Shown piece after piece: positions 1-7,923 of a stretch of DNA of 64,000 bases. The notes beneath the pieces are model-generated. The model worked only from the letters and a program-made list of their open reading frames with translations, was not told the DNA's origin and did not search any database. The DNA is taken from contig CAUUVR010000002.1 of NCBI GenBank assembly GCA_963548945.1, forward strand, positions 62,001 to 126,000, written 5' to 3'. The translations under genes were made by a program, and so were the position numbers. The stretch comes from Nanosynbacter sp963548945 (GTDB lineage Bacteria > Patescibacteriota > Saccharimonadia > Saccharimonadales > Saccharimonadaceae). Each line of letters begins with the position of its first letter. Within the stretch, counting starts at the first letter, position 1.

Positions 1-1
1 T

Positions 2-349
2 AAGCAAGACATTTCTTCCTTGGATGCCAGCGTGGGGCGCGACGGCGAAGATGACGAGTCGGCTCTTCAAGATTTTATCGTTGACGAGGACACAGTTTCA
101 CCGGAAGATTCTGCTACAAGCCAGCTATTAAAAGAGCAGGTTCAGGATATGTTATCAAGCTTGAGCGACCGCGAGCAGAAAATTGTGCGCATGCGGTTTG
201 GGCTAGATAATGGCAAGAATCACACGCTGGAAGAAGTTGGTCAGGAATTTGCGGTGACGCGCGAACGGATCCGGCAAATTGAAGCCAAAGCTCTGGCGAA
301 GCTCAGGAAGCATAAAGATGCTAAAAAACTTTACGAATATTTGGACTAA
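2..349 (+). CDS. rpoD: RNA polymerase primary sigma factor, C-terminal part (5' truncated by window)
   Basis: The reading frame is open from base 2 and runs to TAA at 347-349. The visible 115 residues are the C-terminal end of a group 1 sigma-70 factor. The conserved linker beginning LDASVGRDGEDDES is followed by region 4: LSDREQKIVRMRFGL, then the helix-turn-helix TLEEVGQEFAVTRERIRQIE that contacts the -35 element. The protein ends KKLYEYLD, as primary sigmas do. The start lies outside the window, so regions 1-3 cannot be judged. The stop codon abuts directly the stop codon of the convergent gene at 350, with no room for a terminator. Identification of the family is secure; calling it the only housekeeping sigma factor is an inference. 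Confidence 0.95.
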   Translation, partial: KQDISSLDASVGRDGEDDESALQDFIVDEDTVSPEDSATSQLLKEQVQDMLSSLSDREQKIVRMRFGLDNGKNHTLEEVGQEFAVTRERIRQIEAKALAKLRKHKDAKKLYEYLD

Positions 350-937
350 TTAGCACTGTTCGGGTGATTTACAAAAATGGGCGTCGCGGGTAACGGCGTC
401 TATTTTTTGGTGTAGTTGGGTCAGGTCGCTGTCGTTAATGATGAAATAATCGGCGATGGCAATTGGTCCGCCTTTTTCCAGATTTTCAATTTCCGACCAA
501 TCGCGCTGGTCAACTTCCCGTGGCTGCATCGGCCGCTCCGGGCGTTTTACCATTCGCTGATAACGGAGATGCTTCGGCGTAACGATGGCTATGACAACGA
601 CTTGACCGGGAAATTCGTGCTTGAGGATTTTATACTCGCTCCAAGTGTATAAGCCATCCAGGACAATTTTATTTTGTCCGGCATTGATCAAATCGCGAAT
701 GTTCTTAATTACGCGCTTGATAACGAAATCTTTGCCTTCGCGCTGGCGGATTTCTTCGCGGAATTTTTGCTGATTGTCCCAGGTTGGTTCAATACCAGCT
801 TCTTCCATGGCTTTGTAGATAACGCCGCCAAAATAAATTTTAGGGAAGCCCTTTTTTGTTAAATATTCGACCGCCGAACTTTTGCCGCTGCCAGCCAGAC
901 CGACAAGGGCGATGATTTTTGCGTGTGGTTGTGTCAT
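350..937 (-). CDS. P-loop nucleotide kinase-like protein (AAA/dephospho-CoA kinase-like)
   Basis: 195 residues with an N-terminal Walker A motif GLAGSGKS (about residues 13-20), followed by GGVIYKAMEEAGIEP and a Walker B-like IVLDGLYTW stretch near residue 91. The charged PKHLRYQRMVKRPERP segment resembles the LID region of nucleotide and dephospho-CoA kinases, and the end (IADYFIINDSDLTQL) has the usual strand-helix finish of that fold. Substrate is not predictable: dephospho-CoA kinase-like, adenylate kinase-like or a dNMP kinase are all possible. The gene diverges from polA across a 34-bp gap. The predicted -10 TATACT (minus strand, 944-949) ends 6 nt before the ATG and there is no Shine-Dalgarno site, so the mRNA is probably leaderless. 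Confidence 0.7.
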   Translation of the reverse strand: MTQPHAKIIALVGLAGSGKSSAVEYLTKKGFPKIYFGGVIYKAMEEAGIEPTWDNQQKFREEIRQREGKDFVIKRVIKNIRDLINAGQNKIVLDGLYTWSEYKILKHEFPGQVVVIAIVTPKHLRYQRMVKRPERPMQPREVDQRDWSEIENLEKGGPIAIADYFIINDSDLTQLHQKIDAVTRDAHFCKSPEQC

Positions 938-943
938 GTTGCT

Positions 944-965
944 AGTATAGCAAATTTGCTATACT
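944..965. promoter_or_regulatory. Perfect 22-bp palindrome forming two back-to-back -10 boxes
   Basis: The arms are AGTATAGCAAA and TTTGCTATACT, with no spacer. Read rightward it gives TATACT at 960-965, 6 nt before the polA ATG at 972. Read leftward it gives TATACT at 949-944, 6 nt before the kinase ATG at 937. The geometry is exactly symmetric. Both genes lack a Shine-Dalgarno site, so both transcripts should start at or next to the ATG. The palindrome could also bind a dimeric regulator; no regulator is visible nearby. Confidence 0.75.
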
Positions 966-971
966 GAGTAT

Positions 972-3506
972 ATGAAGCGTTTGGCGGTCATCGACGGAAA
1001 ATCAGTGTTTTACCGAGGGTATTATGCCATGCCGGGGCTGAGTACGGCGGACGGTACGCCGACCGGCGGGGTGTATGGATTTGTAAGTTTGGCGATTGAG
1101 CTGATCAAGAAATTGGAGCCGGATTACGTTGCGGTGGCCTGGGACAAGCGCGGCACCAACATCCGTAAGCGGCGAGAATTATATCCAGAATACAAGGCGG
1201 GTCGCAAACCGGCGCCTGATGATTTTTATCAGCAAATTCCGATTTTGATGGAACTTTTGAATGCGTTTGGCTGGCCGCTGTATGAACTGGATGATTATGA
1301 GGCGGACGATATCATGGGCGCGTTTGCCAGGCAAGCGGAAGCGCGCGGCGTGCAGACCTGTCTGTTGACGTCGGATTTGGATGCGCTGCAATTGGTGTCG
1401 CCGCTGACCAAAGTCTACGCCATGAAAAATGGCCTGAGGAACATCGAGGAATTTACGGCGGAATATTTTGAACAAAAATATGGTATTCGGACGGATCAGT
1501 TCTTGGATTTGAAGGCGCTAAAAGGTGATTCGAGCGACAATTTGCCAGGTGTGCCGGGTGTTGGTGAAAAGACGGCGGTCAAATTATTACAAGCATATGA
1601 CACACTGGACGGAGTGTATGCACATCTGGATGAGCAAAAAGGCGCTCTACGGACAAAGCTAGAGAGCGGCCGTGAGTCGGCGTATTTGACCAAGCAAGTG
1701 GCAGAAATCTGGACGGACGCGCCGGTGGAATTGGACTGGGAGGTGGCGGATGTTAACGACTGCGACTTTGCTCGGGTGGCGGAAATTTTGCGGAAATTGG
1801 AGTTTCATTCGCTGATCGGGCGGCTGCCAAAGACGATGCAGGCGGCGGATGAGGCAGTGGAGACGGCGGAGTTAGAGCTGCCACGTGTCGAAGACTTGCC
1901 GACTGAACCATTGTTTGAAACGGAAAATAGTATCTATATTGATCCATCGGAGCCGGACACGGTCTGTATTAATTCCAAGCCTGGTGTTGTGTGGCGGGCC
2001 AAGATTAGTGAGATTGGTCAACATGTTTGGCAATTGTTGGCGCAGGGTGTGGTGATCGCGGCGGACGTCAAGGAGCTATATCACGCGCTGGATGCTCACG
2101 GTGTGACGGTGCGGTTTCATGAGGTCTGGGATGTTGGTCAGGCGGCGTTTTTGATCGATCCGCTGAGGCGTGACCGTAGTTTGATGGCGCTGGCGGGCGA
2201 TTTTTCTGAGGATAATTCGCCAGAGCGGCAGCTGGCACGACTACGCCAGATTTACCGCCAGCAGCAGGATTATACGGCGACGCATCAGCAAGTTGCTCGG
2301 GTGCTCCGTGAGTTTGATTTTCCGGTAATTTGGCCGCTGTTTCAGATGGAAAAGCGCGGCATGAAGTTGGACACGGCACTCCTTGAACACATGGGTAAGG
2401 AGCTGGCGACGGAAGTCAGTCAGCTTGAACAACAAATGTATGCGATGGCTGGGTGCGAATTCAACGCCGCTAGTCCGGCGCAGCTGTCAGAGGTGTTATT
2501 TACCAAGTTGCAGCTGCCGACGACCGGTATCAAAAAGGGTAAAACGGGCTATTCGACAGGGCAGAAAGAGTTGGATAAACTGCGCGGGCGACACCCAATC
2601 ATTGAGCTGATTGAACGGTACCGGGAGCTGAGTAAATTGATCAGTACCTACATTGAAGCGCTGCCAAAGTTGGTGGCCGAGGACGGCCGGATTCACACCA
2701 CGTTTAACCAAGACGTCACTAGCACCGGGCGGCTGAGCAGTACCAATCCGAACCTGCAGAATATTCCGGTGCGCACGGAACTAGGTCGGAAAATTCGCCA
2801 AGCGTTTGTGCCGAGTGAGGGCAAGGTGTTTGTTGGTGCGGATTATTCGCAATTTGAACTGCGGCTGGCGGCGGTGCTGGCGGGCGATGAGCAGTTGATT
2901 AACGATTTTAATAGCGACGTTGATATTCATACGAAGACAGCGGCCGAGACCTACGGCGTGCCGATGGAGCAGGTGACAAAAGCACAACGGCGTGCGGCCA
3001 AGGTGATCAACTTTGGCGTATTGTATGGTATGAGTCCGCATGGGCTGGCGGCAGCTACCGGTATGACGTTTACTGAGGCGAAACGGTTTATTGAACACTA
3101 TTTTGCGGTGCGCCAGCCAATCCGCCAGTATCTGGATACAATTTTAGTTCAAGCGCGCGAACAAGGTTTTGTTGAGACCTATTTTGGCCGGCGGCGACCA
3201 ACACCCGACGTTAAGTCGAGCAACTTTATGGTACGTTCAGCGGCCGAGCGGGCGGCGATGAACATGCCGATTCAGGGAACGGAAGCGGATTTGATGAAGC
3301 TGGCGATGATTCGGCTGGAGGATAAATTGGCTGGGCTGGCTAAGCCTGTCCTGCAGGTTCACGACTCAATTTTAGTGGAATGTGCGCCGGAAGATGCCGA
3401 GCGGGTCGGCGAAATGATGCGTGCGGAAATGGAAGGCGTTTGCCCAGATTTGCCGATTAAATTAAAAGTTGATGTCGGCGTGGGTACACACTGGGACGAA
3501 GTATAA
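972..3506 (+). CDS. polA: DNA polymerase I
   Basis: 844 residues, close to the usual length for Pol I with three domains. Residues 1-290 form the 5' nuclease (FEN) domain, with DYEADDIMG near residue 113 and the helix-three-turn-helix LPGVPGVGEKTAVKLL near residue 190. Residues about 310-450 occupy the place of the 3'-5' exonuclease, but the DxE catalytic site is not present: the stretch reads FETENSIYIDPSEPD, and the domain is short, so proofreading is probably lost as in Thermus and Bacillus Pol I. The polymerase domain carries motif A DYSQFELR (Asp624), motif B RRAAKVINFGVLYG and motif C QVHDSILVE (Asp798). Likely roles are primer removal and repair synthesis. The promoter is half of the palindrome at 944-965. 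Confidence 0.96.
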   Translation: MKRLAVIDGKSVFYRGYYAMPGLSTADGTPTGGVYGFVSLAIELIKKLEPDYVAVAWDKRGTNIRKRRELYPEYKAGRKPAPDDFYQQIPILMELLNAFGWPLYELDDYEADDIMGAFARQAEARGVQTCLLTSDLDALQLVSPLTKVYAMKNGLRNIEEFTAEYFEQKYGIRTDQFLDLKALKGDSSDNLPGVPGVGEKTAVKLLQAYDTLDGVYAHLDEQKGALRTKLESGRESAYLTKQVAEIWTDAPVELDWEVADVNDCDFARVAEILRKLEFHSLIGRLPKTMQAADEAVETAELELPRVEDLPTEPLFETENSIYIDPSEPDTVCINSKPGVVWRAKISEIGQHVWQLLAQGVVIAADVKELYHALDAHGVTVRFHEVWDVGQAAFLIDPLRRDRSLMALAGDFSEDNSPERQLARLRQIYRQQQDYTATHQQVARVLREFDFPVIWPLFQMEKRGMKLDTALLEHMGKELATEVSQLEQQMYAMAGCEFNAASPAQLSEVLFTKLQLPTTGIKKGKTGYSTGQKELDKLRGRHPIIELIERYRELSKLISTYIEALPKLVAEDGRIHTTFNQDVTSTGRLSSTNPNLQNIPVRTELGRKIRQAFVPSEGKVFVGADYSQFELRLAAVLAGDEQLINDFNSDVDIHTKTAAETYGVPMEQVTKAQRRAAKVINFGVLYGMSPHGLAAATGMTFTEAKRFIEHYFAVRQPIRQYLDTILVQAREQGFVETYFGRRRPTPDVKSSNFMVRSAAERAAMNMPIQGTEADLMKLAMIRLEDKLAGLAKPVLQVHDSILVECAPEDAERVGEMMRAEMEGVCPDLPIKLKVDVGVGTHWDEV

Positions 3507-3514
3507 AAATATGG

Positions 3515-3520
3515 TATAAT
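3515..3520 (+). promoter_or_regulatory. -10 box, leaderless arrangement
   Basis: TATAAT ends 6 nt before the ATG at 3527; no Shine-Dalgarno site fits in the gap. The -35 is weak (TGGGAC at 3492-3497, spacer 17) and lies inside the polA 3' end. Confidence 0.6.
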
Positions 3521-3526
3521 CACCCC

Positions 3527-4180
3527 ATGAAATATGCTCAACCACGAAACTCAATCTCTCGCTTCATCCCGATTCTACTGGTTATTATCATTACTATTGT
3601 GGCGGTTGCGGCGGTTATCGCTATCGGCCGGGCGCTGTTTGGCGATGGCGGATCACCTAATAATCCCCAGCCAAATCCAAACATTGAGAATGCAAAAACC
3701 GCTTTATTATCAACCGATGTTGACCGATCGGTGCGCTTGACGGTGCGCGGTCCAATTGTGGCGAACGAGAATTTTCGTTCGTATAGCATTACTATCACGC
3801 CGGATTCGCGCGAGATGATAACGTATGAGGGTTATTTGGATAATCAAATTGACCGGAAAAGGTTAGATAATAATACGAAAGCTTATACGGAACTGGTTTA
3901 TGCGCTGGATAAACGTAAAATGATGGACGGTAAGGATTTGACTGACGAGCAAAATGATTTGCGCGGTATCTGTGCCAGCGGCAAGATTTATAAATTTGAA
4001 ACCATAAAAAATAATTCGGTTGTCAAGAGCTTATGGACGTCAGATTGCAGCGGATCCAAGGGCTCGGCGCAGGCAAATGTTAATGAAATTTTGGACATGT
4101 TTCTGAAGCAAATCCCCGATGGTAAAAAAATGGCAAGCGGCATTGGTTTAGGCCAAGACGAATCGCCGTTTAGGCTTTAA
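3527..4180 (+). CDS. Single-pass membrane protein of unknown function
   Basis: 217 residues. A short cytoplasmic head is followed by one strong hydrophobic segment (about residues 12-38, IPILLVIIITIVAVAAVIAI), then a Pro/Asn linker (GGSPNNPQPNPN) and a soluble extracellular domain of about 160 residues. That domain has two cysteines (ICASGK and SDCSGS), which could form a disulfide. I do not recognise the family. The start is set by the ATG 6 nt after TATAAT. It sits between polA and mutM, 5 nt before mutM, so the two are probably co-transcribed, but the topology gives no hint of a DNA-repair role. Confidence 0.75.
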   Translation: MKYAQPRNSISRFIPILLVIIITIVAVAAVIAIGRALFGDGGSPNNPQPNPNIENAKTALLSTDVDRSVRLTVRGPIVANENFRSYSITITPDSREMITYEGYLDNQIDRKRLDNNTKAYTELVYALDKRKMMDGKDLTDEQNDLRGICASGKIYKFETIKNNSVVKSLWTSDCSGSKGSAQANVNEILDMFLKQIPDGKKMASGIGLGQDESPFRL

Positions 4181-4185
4181 TAATT

Positions 4186-5097
4186 ATGCCGGAACTTCCC
4201 GAAGTCGAAACGGTTCGCCGCGGGTTGGCGGAGTTACTGCCGGGCCGAGTGGTGGCGCGAGTGGCAGTGTTTGACTCGCCAAAAAGCTTTCCGAATGCGC
4301 CGGCTGACGTTGAACAATTTTTGTACGGCGCGCGGGTGACGGCGGTGCGACGGCGGGCAAAGGTACTGATGATTGATTTGGATACGCAGTATTCGTTGGT
4401 GATACATCTGAAGATGACGGGGCAGCTAGTTTTTCGCCAAAGCTCTCGTCATACCGCTCGCGAGATCGACGACTTTGCTGGCGGGCATCCGAATGACAGT
4501 TTGATTGGCGAGCTGCCAGATCGGTCGACGCGGGTGCAGATTGATTTTGTGGACGGGTCGCGGCTGTTCTTTAACGATCAGCGCAAATTTGGCTGGGTGA
4601 AATTGTTGCCGACTGATGAGGTGAAAAACCTGCCGTTCATGCAAAAAGTTGGGCCGGAGCCGCTTGATCCTCAGACGCGCGCCGAGGATTTCATTCAGCG
4701 GATTCGCCACCGTCAAAACTCGATGATCAAGCCAGCTTTCCTTGACCAAGCGGTGATTGCTGGGGTTGGTAATATTTATGCGGACGAGGCGCTGTGGGCG
4801 GCACAGCTACATCCGCAAACGCGGGTAAAAAATATCAGCGATCAGCAACTGAATACATTATTTAATGAGTTGCGGCAAATCTTGCAGATCAGCATCGATC
4901 AAGGCGGCTCAACCGATAAAAATTACGTTGATGCCGAGGGTCGAAAGGGGAATTATCTGACATTTGCTCATGTGTTTCGCCGCGAAGGCCAAGCTTGCCA
5001 CCGCCACTCCGACCAAGAAATCATCAAGCTAAAAGTCGGCGGCCGCGGCACGCATATTTGTCCAATCTGTCAAAAACCGCCAAAACTTGACAAATAA
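4186..5097 (+). CDS. mutM: Formamidopyrimidine-DNA glycosylase (Fpg)
   Basis: 303 residues beginning MPELPEVETVRRGL: Pro2 is the catalytic nucleophile and Glu3 the proton donor. The H2TH region is clear (LDQAVIAGVGNIYADEALWAA, about residues 185-205). The C-terminal zinc finger is present but altered: the first pair is CHRH (Cys271, His274) rather than CxxC, and the second is CPIC (Cys292, Cys295), with GGRGTHICPICQ matching the family. The ligand set would then be C-H-C-C, with 17 rather than 16 residues between the pairs. The enzyme removes oxidised purines such as 8-oxoG and nicks the abasic site. At 303 residues it is slightly longer than the common 270, with an insert around residues 85-110. 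Confidence 0.95.
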   Translation: MPELPEVETVRRGLAELLPGRVVARVAVFDSPKSFPNAPADVEQFLYGARVTAVRRRAKVLMIDLDTQYSLVIHLKMTGQLVFRQSSRHTAREIDDFAGGHPNDSLIGELPDRSTRVQIDFVDGSRLFFNDQRKFGWVKLLPTDEVKNLPFMQKVGPEPLDPQTRAEDFIQRIRHRQNSMIKPAFLDQAVIAGVGNIYADEALWAAQLHPQTRVKNISDQQLNTLFNELRQILQISIDQGGSTDKNYVDAEGRKGNYLTFAHVFRREGQACHRHSDQEIIKLKVGGRGTHICPICQKPPKLDK

Positions 5098-5115
5098 CGG
5101 TTTATAGTGTATATT
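5087..5115 (+). promoter_or_regulatory. Consensus-like promoter with leaderless geometry
   Basis: TTGACA at 5087-5092, 17-nt spacer, TATATT at 5110-5115. The ATG at 5123 begins 7 nt after the -10. The -35 lies in the last codons of mutM. Confidence 0.75.
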
Positions 5116-5122
5116 GCAGGAT

Positions 5123-6112
5123 ATGGCAGGATTAGAACAACCGCGCGGTGGATTCGACCAACCTGATGATCTGGATCGGGAATGGGCTGCGTTTGCTGCT
5201 TGCTTGGACGGACAACTGGCCGCCATCCCTGGTAGCGCGGATGATGTAGACAGTGAGCTGTTTGAATTAGTAAATAGAGGAGAGCGTGTTTCTGCGCAAG
5301 AAAACAAGCTTCATGTAAGAATTAGTGGCATGTTGAAAAGATATGGGGTAGATACTATTGTTTGCTTTCCAGAAGGTAACCAGGAAGAGGGGCTTGAAAA
5401 AAGAGAAATCGCTCGTCGGGGCTATATACAAGCAGTAGAAGATGGTGACCTAAGCAGAGTGGATTTACAGTCCATTGAGCCTTTATTTGAAGCGTATAGT
5501 AATAAACCAGAGACTCTTGAACGATTAGTTCGTGAGAATCTTGAGATGCAATCGTCACTCTGGGTTACTAGGCGTACTTCTGCTGAGATTTTTGCTATAA
5601 CTATGGCTTCTATGGAGTTAGGGAAGCGGTTACTTTCAGATAATTCGGGTAATTCTGAGGGTGAGATTGATTTATCAAGGAAGATAAATGATATTGCTAG
5701 ACATTTGTTGGATCTTGACGAAGATACTAGATCGTCTTGGTTTAGTTTTCTGAATAAAGCGTTCGGCGGTAAAGATGTTTCGTCCGAGCAAGTAGAGCAG
5801 GCGATGAACAACCTGGCTGCTGTTAAAAAGGCAAAATCGACGTCGAATAAAGGCATGGTTGTCATTAAACAGATAATTGAGGAAACTGGTGGAAAGCTTG
5901 ATGCTGTTGACGGAGTGCTTATCGCAAGCTATGTGCAAGAGATATGGATAAAAAAGATTAAAGGTGATAATGGGGAGATGATGTGCCGTATCGCTGATTT
6001 GAGTAAGAGAACCGGATTGTCTTCTGGCCAAATAGAACGTATAGTAGACCAGTTTGATAATGTAATTCGAAATACTGATAATGATGAAAAGGAGAGTAGT
6101 ACAGATGAGTAA
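5123..6112 (+). CDS. Hypothetical soluble protein, first gene of a two-gene unit
   Basis: 329 residues from the ATG at 5123; an in-frame TTG at 5114 lies inside the -10 box and is rejected. No signal peptide or membrane segment is visible. The sequence is acidic and helical. The last third (about residues 240-320) contains VIKQIIEETGGKLDAVDGV and RIADLSKRTGLSSGQIERIVDQFDNV; the latter looks like a small helix-turn-helix or winged-helix unit, so DNA binding is possible but unproven. The family is not recognised. It overlaps the next small ORF by 8 nt (ATGAGTAA), which implies translational coupling. Its own promoter gives a leaderless mRNA. The codon usage is more AT-rich than in mutM. Confidence 0.7.
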   Translation: MAGLEQPRGGFDQPDDLDREWAAFAACLDGQLAAIPGSADDVDSELFELVNRGERVSAQENKLHVRISGMLKRYGVDTIVCFPEGNQEEGLEKREIARRGYIQAVEDGDLSRVDLQSIEPLFEAYSNKPETLERLVRENLEMQSSLWVTRRTSAEIFAITMASMELGKRLLSDNSGNSEGEIDLSRKINDIARHLLDLDEDTRSSWFSFLNKAFGGKDVSSEQVEQAMNNLAAVKKAKSTSNKGMVVIKQIIEETGGKLDAVDGVLIASYVQEIWIKKIKGDNGEMMCRIADLSKRTGLSSGQIERIVDQFDNVIRNTDNDEKESSTDE

Positions 6113-6402
6113 AGATCCTTCTGATCAAATAATTGATGACAGGGAAGCTGGCAGGTCGAGCGGCGTAGGCGATAATCCGTGGAATAAACTGGCTGGTGAA
6201 TTTGGCGGTGAAGATTCCCTGAGTGTTTGTTGCCGATGAAGAGGCGGAGTCTCTGTTGGATGTAGAGCAGTTTGTATATACTCCGGGCGGCATAAAACCC
6301 AACCCAACAGAGGAAGAAAAAGCGTCAGGTACGGTTTTTGAGCAGTACAAAAGCCCAGATACACTGTGGATATTTCGTAAAGAATCTGTTAAATCCGAAT
6401 AA
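6105..6402 (+). pseudogene. Small acidic gene interrupted by a frameshift (or two tiny ORFs)
   Basis: An ATG at 6105, preceded by AAAAGGAGAG, opens a 44-codon frame that stops at TGA 6237-6239. The +1 frame continues from about 6226 to TAA at 6400-6402 with similar composition (DEEAESLLDVEQFVYTPGG and later GTVFEQYKSPDTLWIFRK). Removing one T from the GTTTGTTGCC stretch at 6225-6234 joins both parts into one frame of about 98 residues, so a one-base insertion is the simplest reading. Alternatives are a GTG restart at 6223 giving a separate 59-residue protein, or programmed frameshifting. It is translationally coupled to the 329-residue protein. No family is recognised. Confidence 0.55.
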
Positions 6403-6489
6403 ATGCTGCGCTGCTCTCAGAAATAATTGCTGTTAATTCTCCTGAGACTAGTGAAACTAAGGTAGTACCAACCATCAAAAACCAGACAA

Positions 6490-6517
6490 AACCCGTCTCC
6501 TATCATGAGGCGGGTTT
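6490..6517 (+). terminator. Rho-independent terminator
   Basis: Stem AACCCGTCTC (6490-6499) pairs with GAGGCGGGTT (6507-6516) with one G-U pair. The trailing T-tract is short. It closes the unknown two-gene unit and precedes the holA promoter. Confidence 0.75.
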
Positions 6518-6530
6518 GATTAATATGCGG

Positions 6531-6536
6531 TATAAT
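6531..6536 (+). promoter_or_regulatory. -10 box of holA
   Basis: TATAAT, 9 nt before the holA ATG at 6546; no Shine-Dalgarno site between them. Confidence 0.55.
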
Positions 6537-6545
6537 TACTGATAA

Positions 6546-7472
6546 ATGTTATACGTATTATGCGGTGAAAATGAGTTTGATAAGCGTCAAAAGCTGGCGG
6601 CATTGATTGCTGGCGGTGCTGCGCCGGAACGTTATGACGGCGAGCAGCTGGACGCGGCAAGTTTGCGCGATATTATGCAAGGGCAATCTTTGTTTACACT
6701 GGAGCGTACAGTAATTATTTCGCGGCTGAGCGATAACGCCGCACTGTGGGCGGAATTGCCCGAAATTGCTGTTAGCGGCAGTACTGAGGTGGTTTTGCTA
6801 GAGAATAAGTTGGATAAGCGCACGAAAACATACAAATGGCTGCGGAAAAATGCCGAAATTTACGAATTTACACCGCTGAGTGACCGGCAAAAACCGCAGC
6901 TGGCGAAGTGGTGCGTCGACGAGGCGAGTAAACGGGGTTACGCGCTGAGTGCGGTGCAGGCGGAAACATTGATTGATCGTCTGGGTTATGATCAGCTGCG
7001 TCTGAGTAATTTTATTGAACAATTGTCTTTTGCCAGGGAAATTACCGATGATTTGCTTGATAAACTAGTACCTTTGGCGAAAACGGAAAGTGCTTTTGAA
7101 CTGTTTACAGCAGCGCTGGCTGGAGATTCTAGCCGCATTCATGAAATTATCGCGTATTTGGAGGCTGAGGGAGATGCAGAAAGCGCATACCAAACGATGG
7201 GATTATTAGCGTCGCAGACGGTCAATTTGAATGCTTTGGTATTGTCTGGTAATGATACTGGATCTGTCGCAGCGGATTTTTCAACCAGTCCGTATGTTTT
7301 ACGGAAATTATCTTCTTACGCTAATAAAATCAATTTCAGCCAGCTGGCGGTAGTAAACAAAGCGCTGTTCTATGCGGACTTACAAATGAAAACAACCAGC
7401 GCCTCGCCGTGGCTGCTGATAGAGACGGCGCTGACTGGGGTTGTTTTGGCAAGAAAAACGAGTAAAACTTAA
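6546..7472 (+). CDS. holA: DNA polymerase III subunit delta
   Basis: 308 residues with the layout of HolA: an N-terminal AAA+-like domain without a functional Walker A (MLYVLCGENEFDKRQKLAAL), the strand ISRLSDNAALWAELPEIA, then domain II around KWLRKNAEIYEFTPLSDRQKPQLAKWCVDEA and a C-terminal collar domain (SAFELFTAALAGDSSRIHEII, then YQTMGLLASQTVNL). In known systems delta opens the beta clamp as part of the clamp-loader complex. Length agrees with the family (about 330). The gene stands alone with its own promoter and converges on rpsT, 12 nt from its stop, an arrangement (holA next to rpsT) seen in many bacteria. Confidence 0.9.
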   Translation: MLYVLCGENEFDKRQKLAALIAGGAAPERYDGEQLDAASLRDIMQGQSLFTLERTVIISRLSDNAALWAELPEIAVSGSTEVVLLENKLDKRTKTYKWLRKNAEIYEFTPLSDRQKPQLAKWCVDEASKRGYALSAVQAETLIDRLGYDQLRLSNFIEQLSFAREITDDLLDKLVPLAKTESAFELFTAALAGDSSRIHEIIAYLEAEGDAESAYQTMGLLASQTVNLNALVLSGNDTGSVAADFSTSPYVLRKLSSYANKINFSQLAVVNKALFYADLQMKTTSASPWLLIETALTGVVLARKTSKT

Positions 7473-7484
7473 CTAAGCTATTTA

Positions 7485-7748
7485 TTATTTAGCCGCTTCC
7501 AGCTTTACACCAGCGTTTTTGGCAATTTTACTTAAGGCGCTTTTACGGCGGGCGACAGTATTTTTCTTAAGCAAACCCTTTTTTACAGCGGTATCAAGCT
7601 CGCTTTGAGCGCTGGCCAGAGTTTTGGCGCTTGGGTTGGCATGGAAGGCTTTTACAGCGGTTTTAATATCTTTTTTAATGCCTATATTACGTTCGCGGCG
7701 TTTGACGGTTTGTTTAGCGCGTTTTATGGCGGATTTTATGATTGGCAT
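7485..7748 (-). CDS. rpsT: 30S ribosomal protein bS20
   Basis: 87 residues, very basic, with the typical three-helix S20 pattern: MPIIKSAIKRAKQTVKRRER, then KTAVKAFHANPSAKTLASA and LLKKNTVARRKSALSKIA. It binds 16S rRNA near the bottom of the 30S body. Unlike most neighbours it has a normal leader with an AAGGAG Shine-Dalgarno site (minus strand, complement of 7753-7758) 4 nt before the ATG. Its promoter is at 7803-7831. Confidence 0.96.
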   Translation of the reverse strand: MPIIKSAIKRAKQTVKRRERNIGIKKDIKTAVKAFHANPSAKTLASAQSELDTAVKKGLLKKNTVARRKSALSKIAKNAGVKLEAAK

Positions 7749-7802
7749 GGTACTCCTTAAAAGTTAATTTAATCTCTAATTTTTTATTGCTAATCAGGAG
7801 GA

Positions 7803-7831
7803 ATTATACAGAAAATAGCCAAAATTGTAAA
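7803..7831 (-). promoter_or_regulatory. Promoter of rpsT
   Basis: On the minus strand: TTTACA (7831-7826), 17-nt spacer, TATAAT (7808-7803). It predicts a leader of about 48 nt. Confidence 0.7.
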
Positions 7832-7847
7832 GAGGAGGGTAAAACTA

Positions 7848-7877
7848 TTGACTTTACAGTAATGCTTATGGTATAGT
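7848..7877 (+). promoter_or_regulatory. Promoter of the DHH-like gene
   Basis: TTGACT (7848-7853), 18-nt spacer, TATAGT (7872-7877). It predicts a leader of about 40 nt before the ATG at 7924. It diverges from the rpsT promoter. Confidence 0.65.
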
Positions 7878-7923
7878 GAAAGCAAGTCGTAATTAGATAA
7901 AAAAACAAAAAATAGGAAAAAAT

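Noticed and set aside
1179..3541. Several long minus-strand frames inside polA
   Set aside because: They lack promoters, Shine-Dalgarno sites and family features, and lie opposite a well-supported gene with biased codon use.
5114..5122. TTG at 5114 as start of the 329-residue protein
   Set aside because: It lies inside the predicted -10 box TATATT; the ATG at 5123 fits the leaderless geometry.
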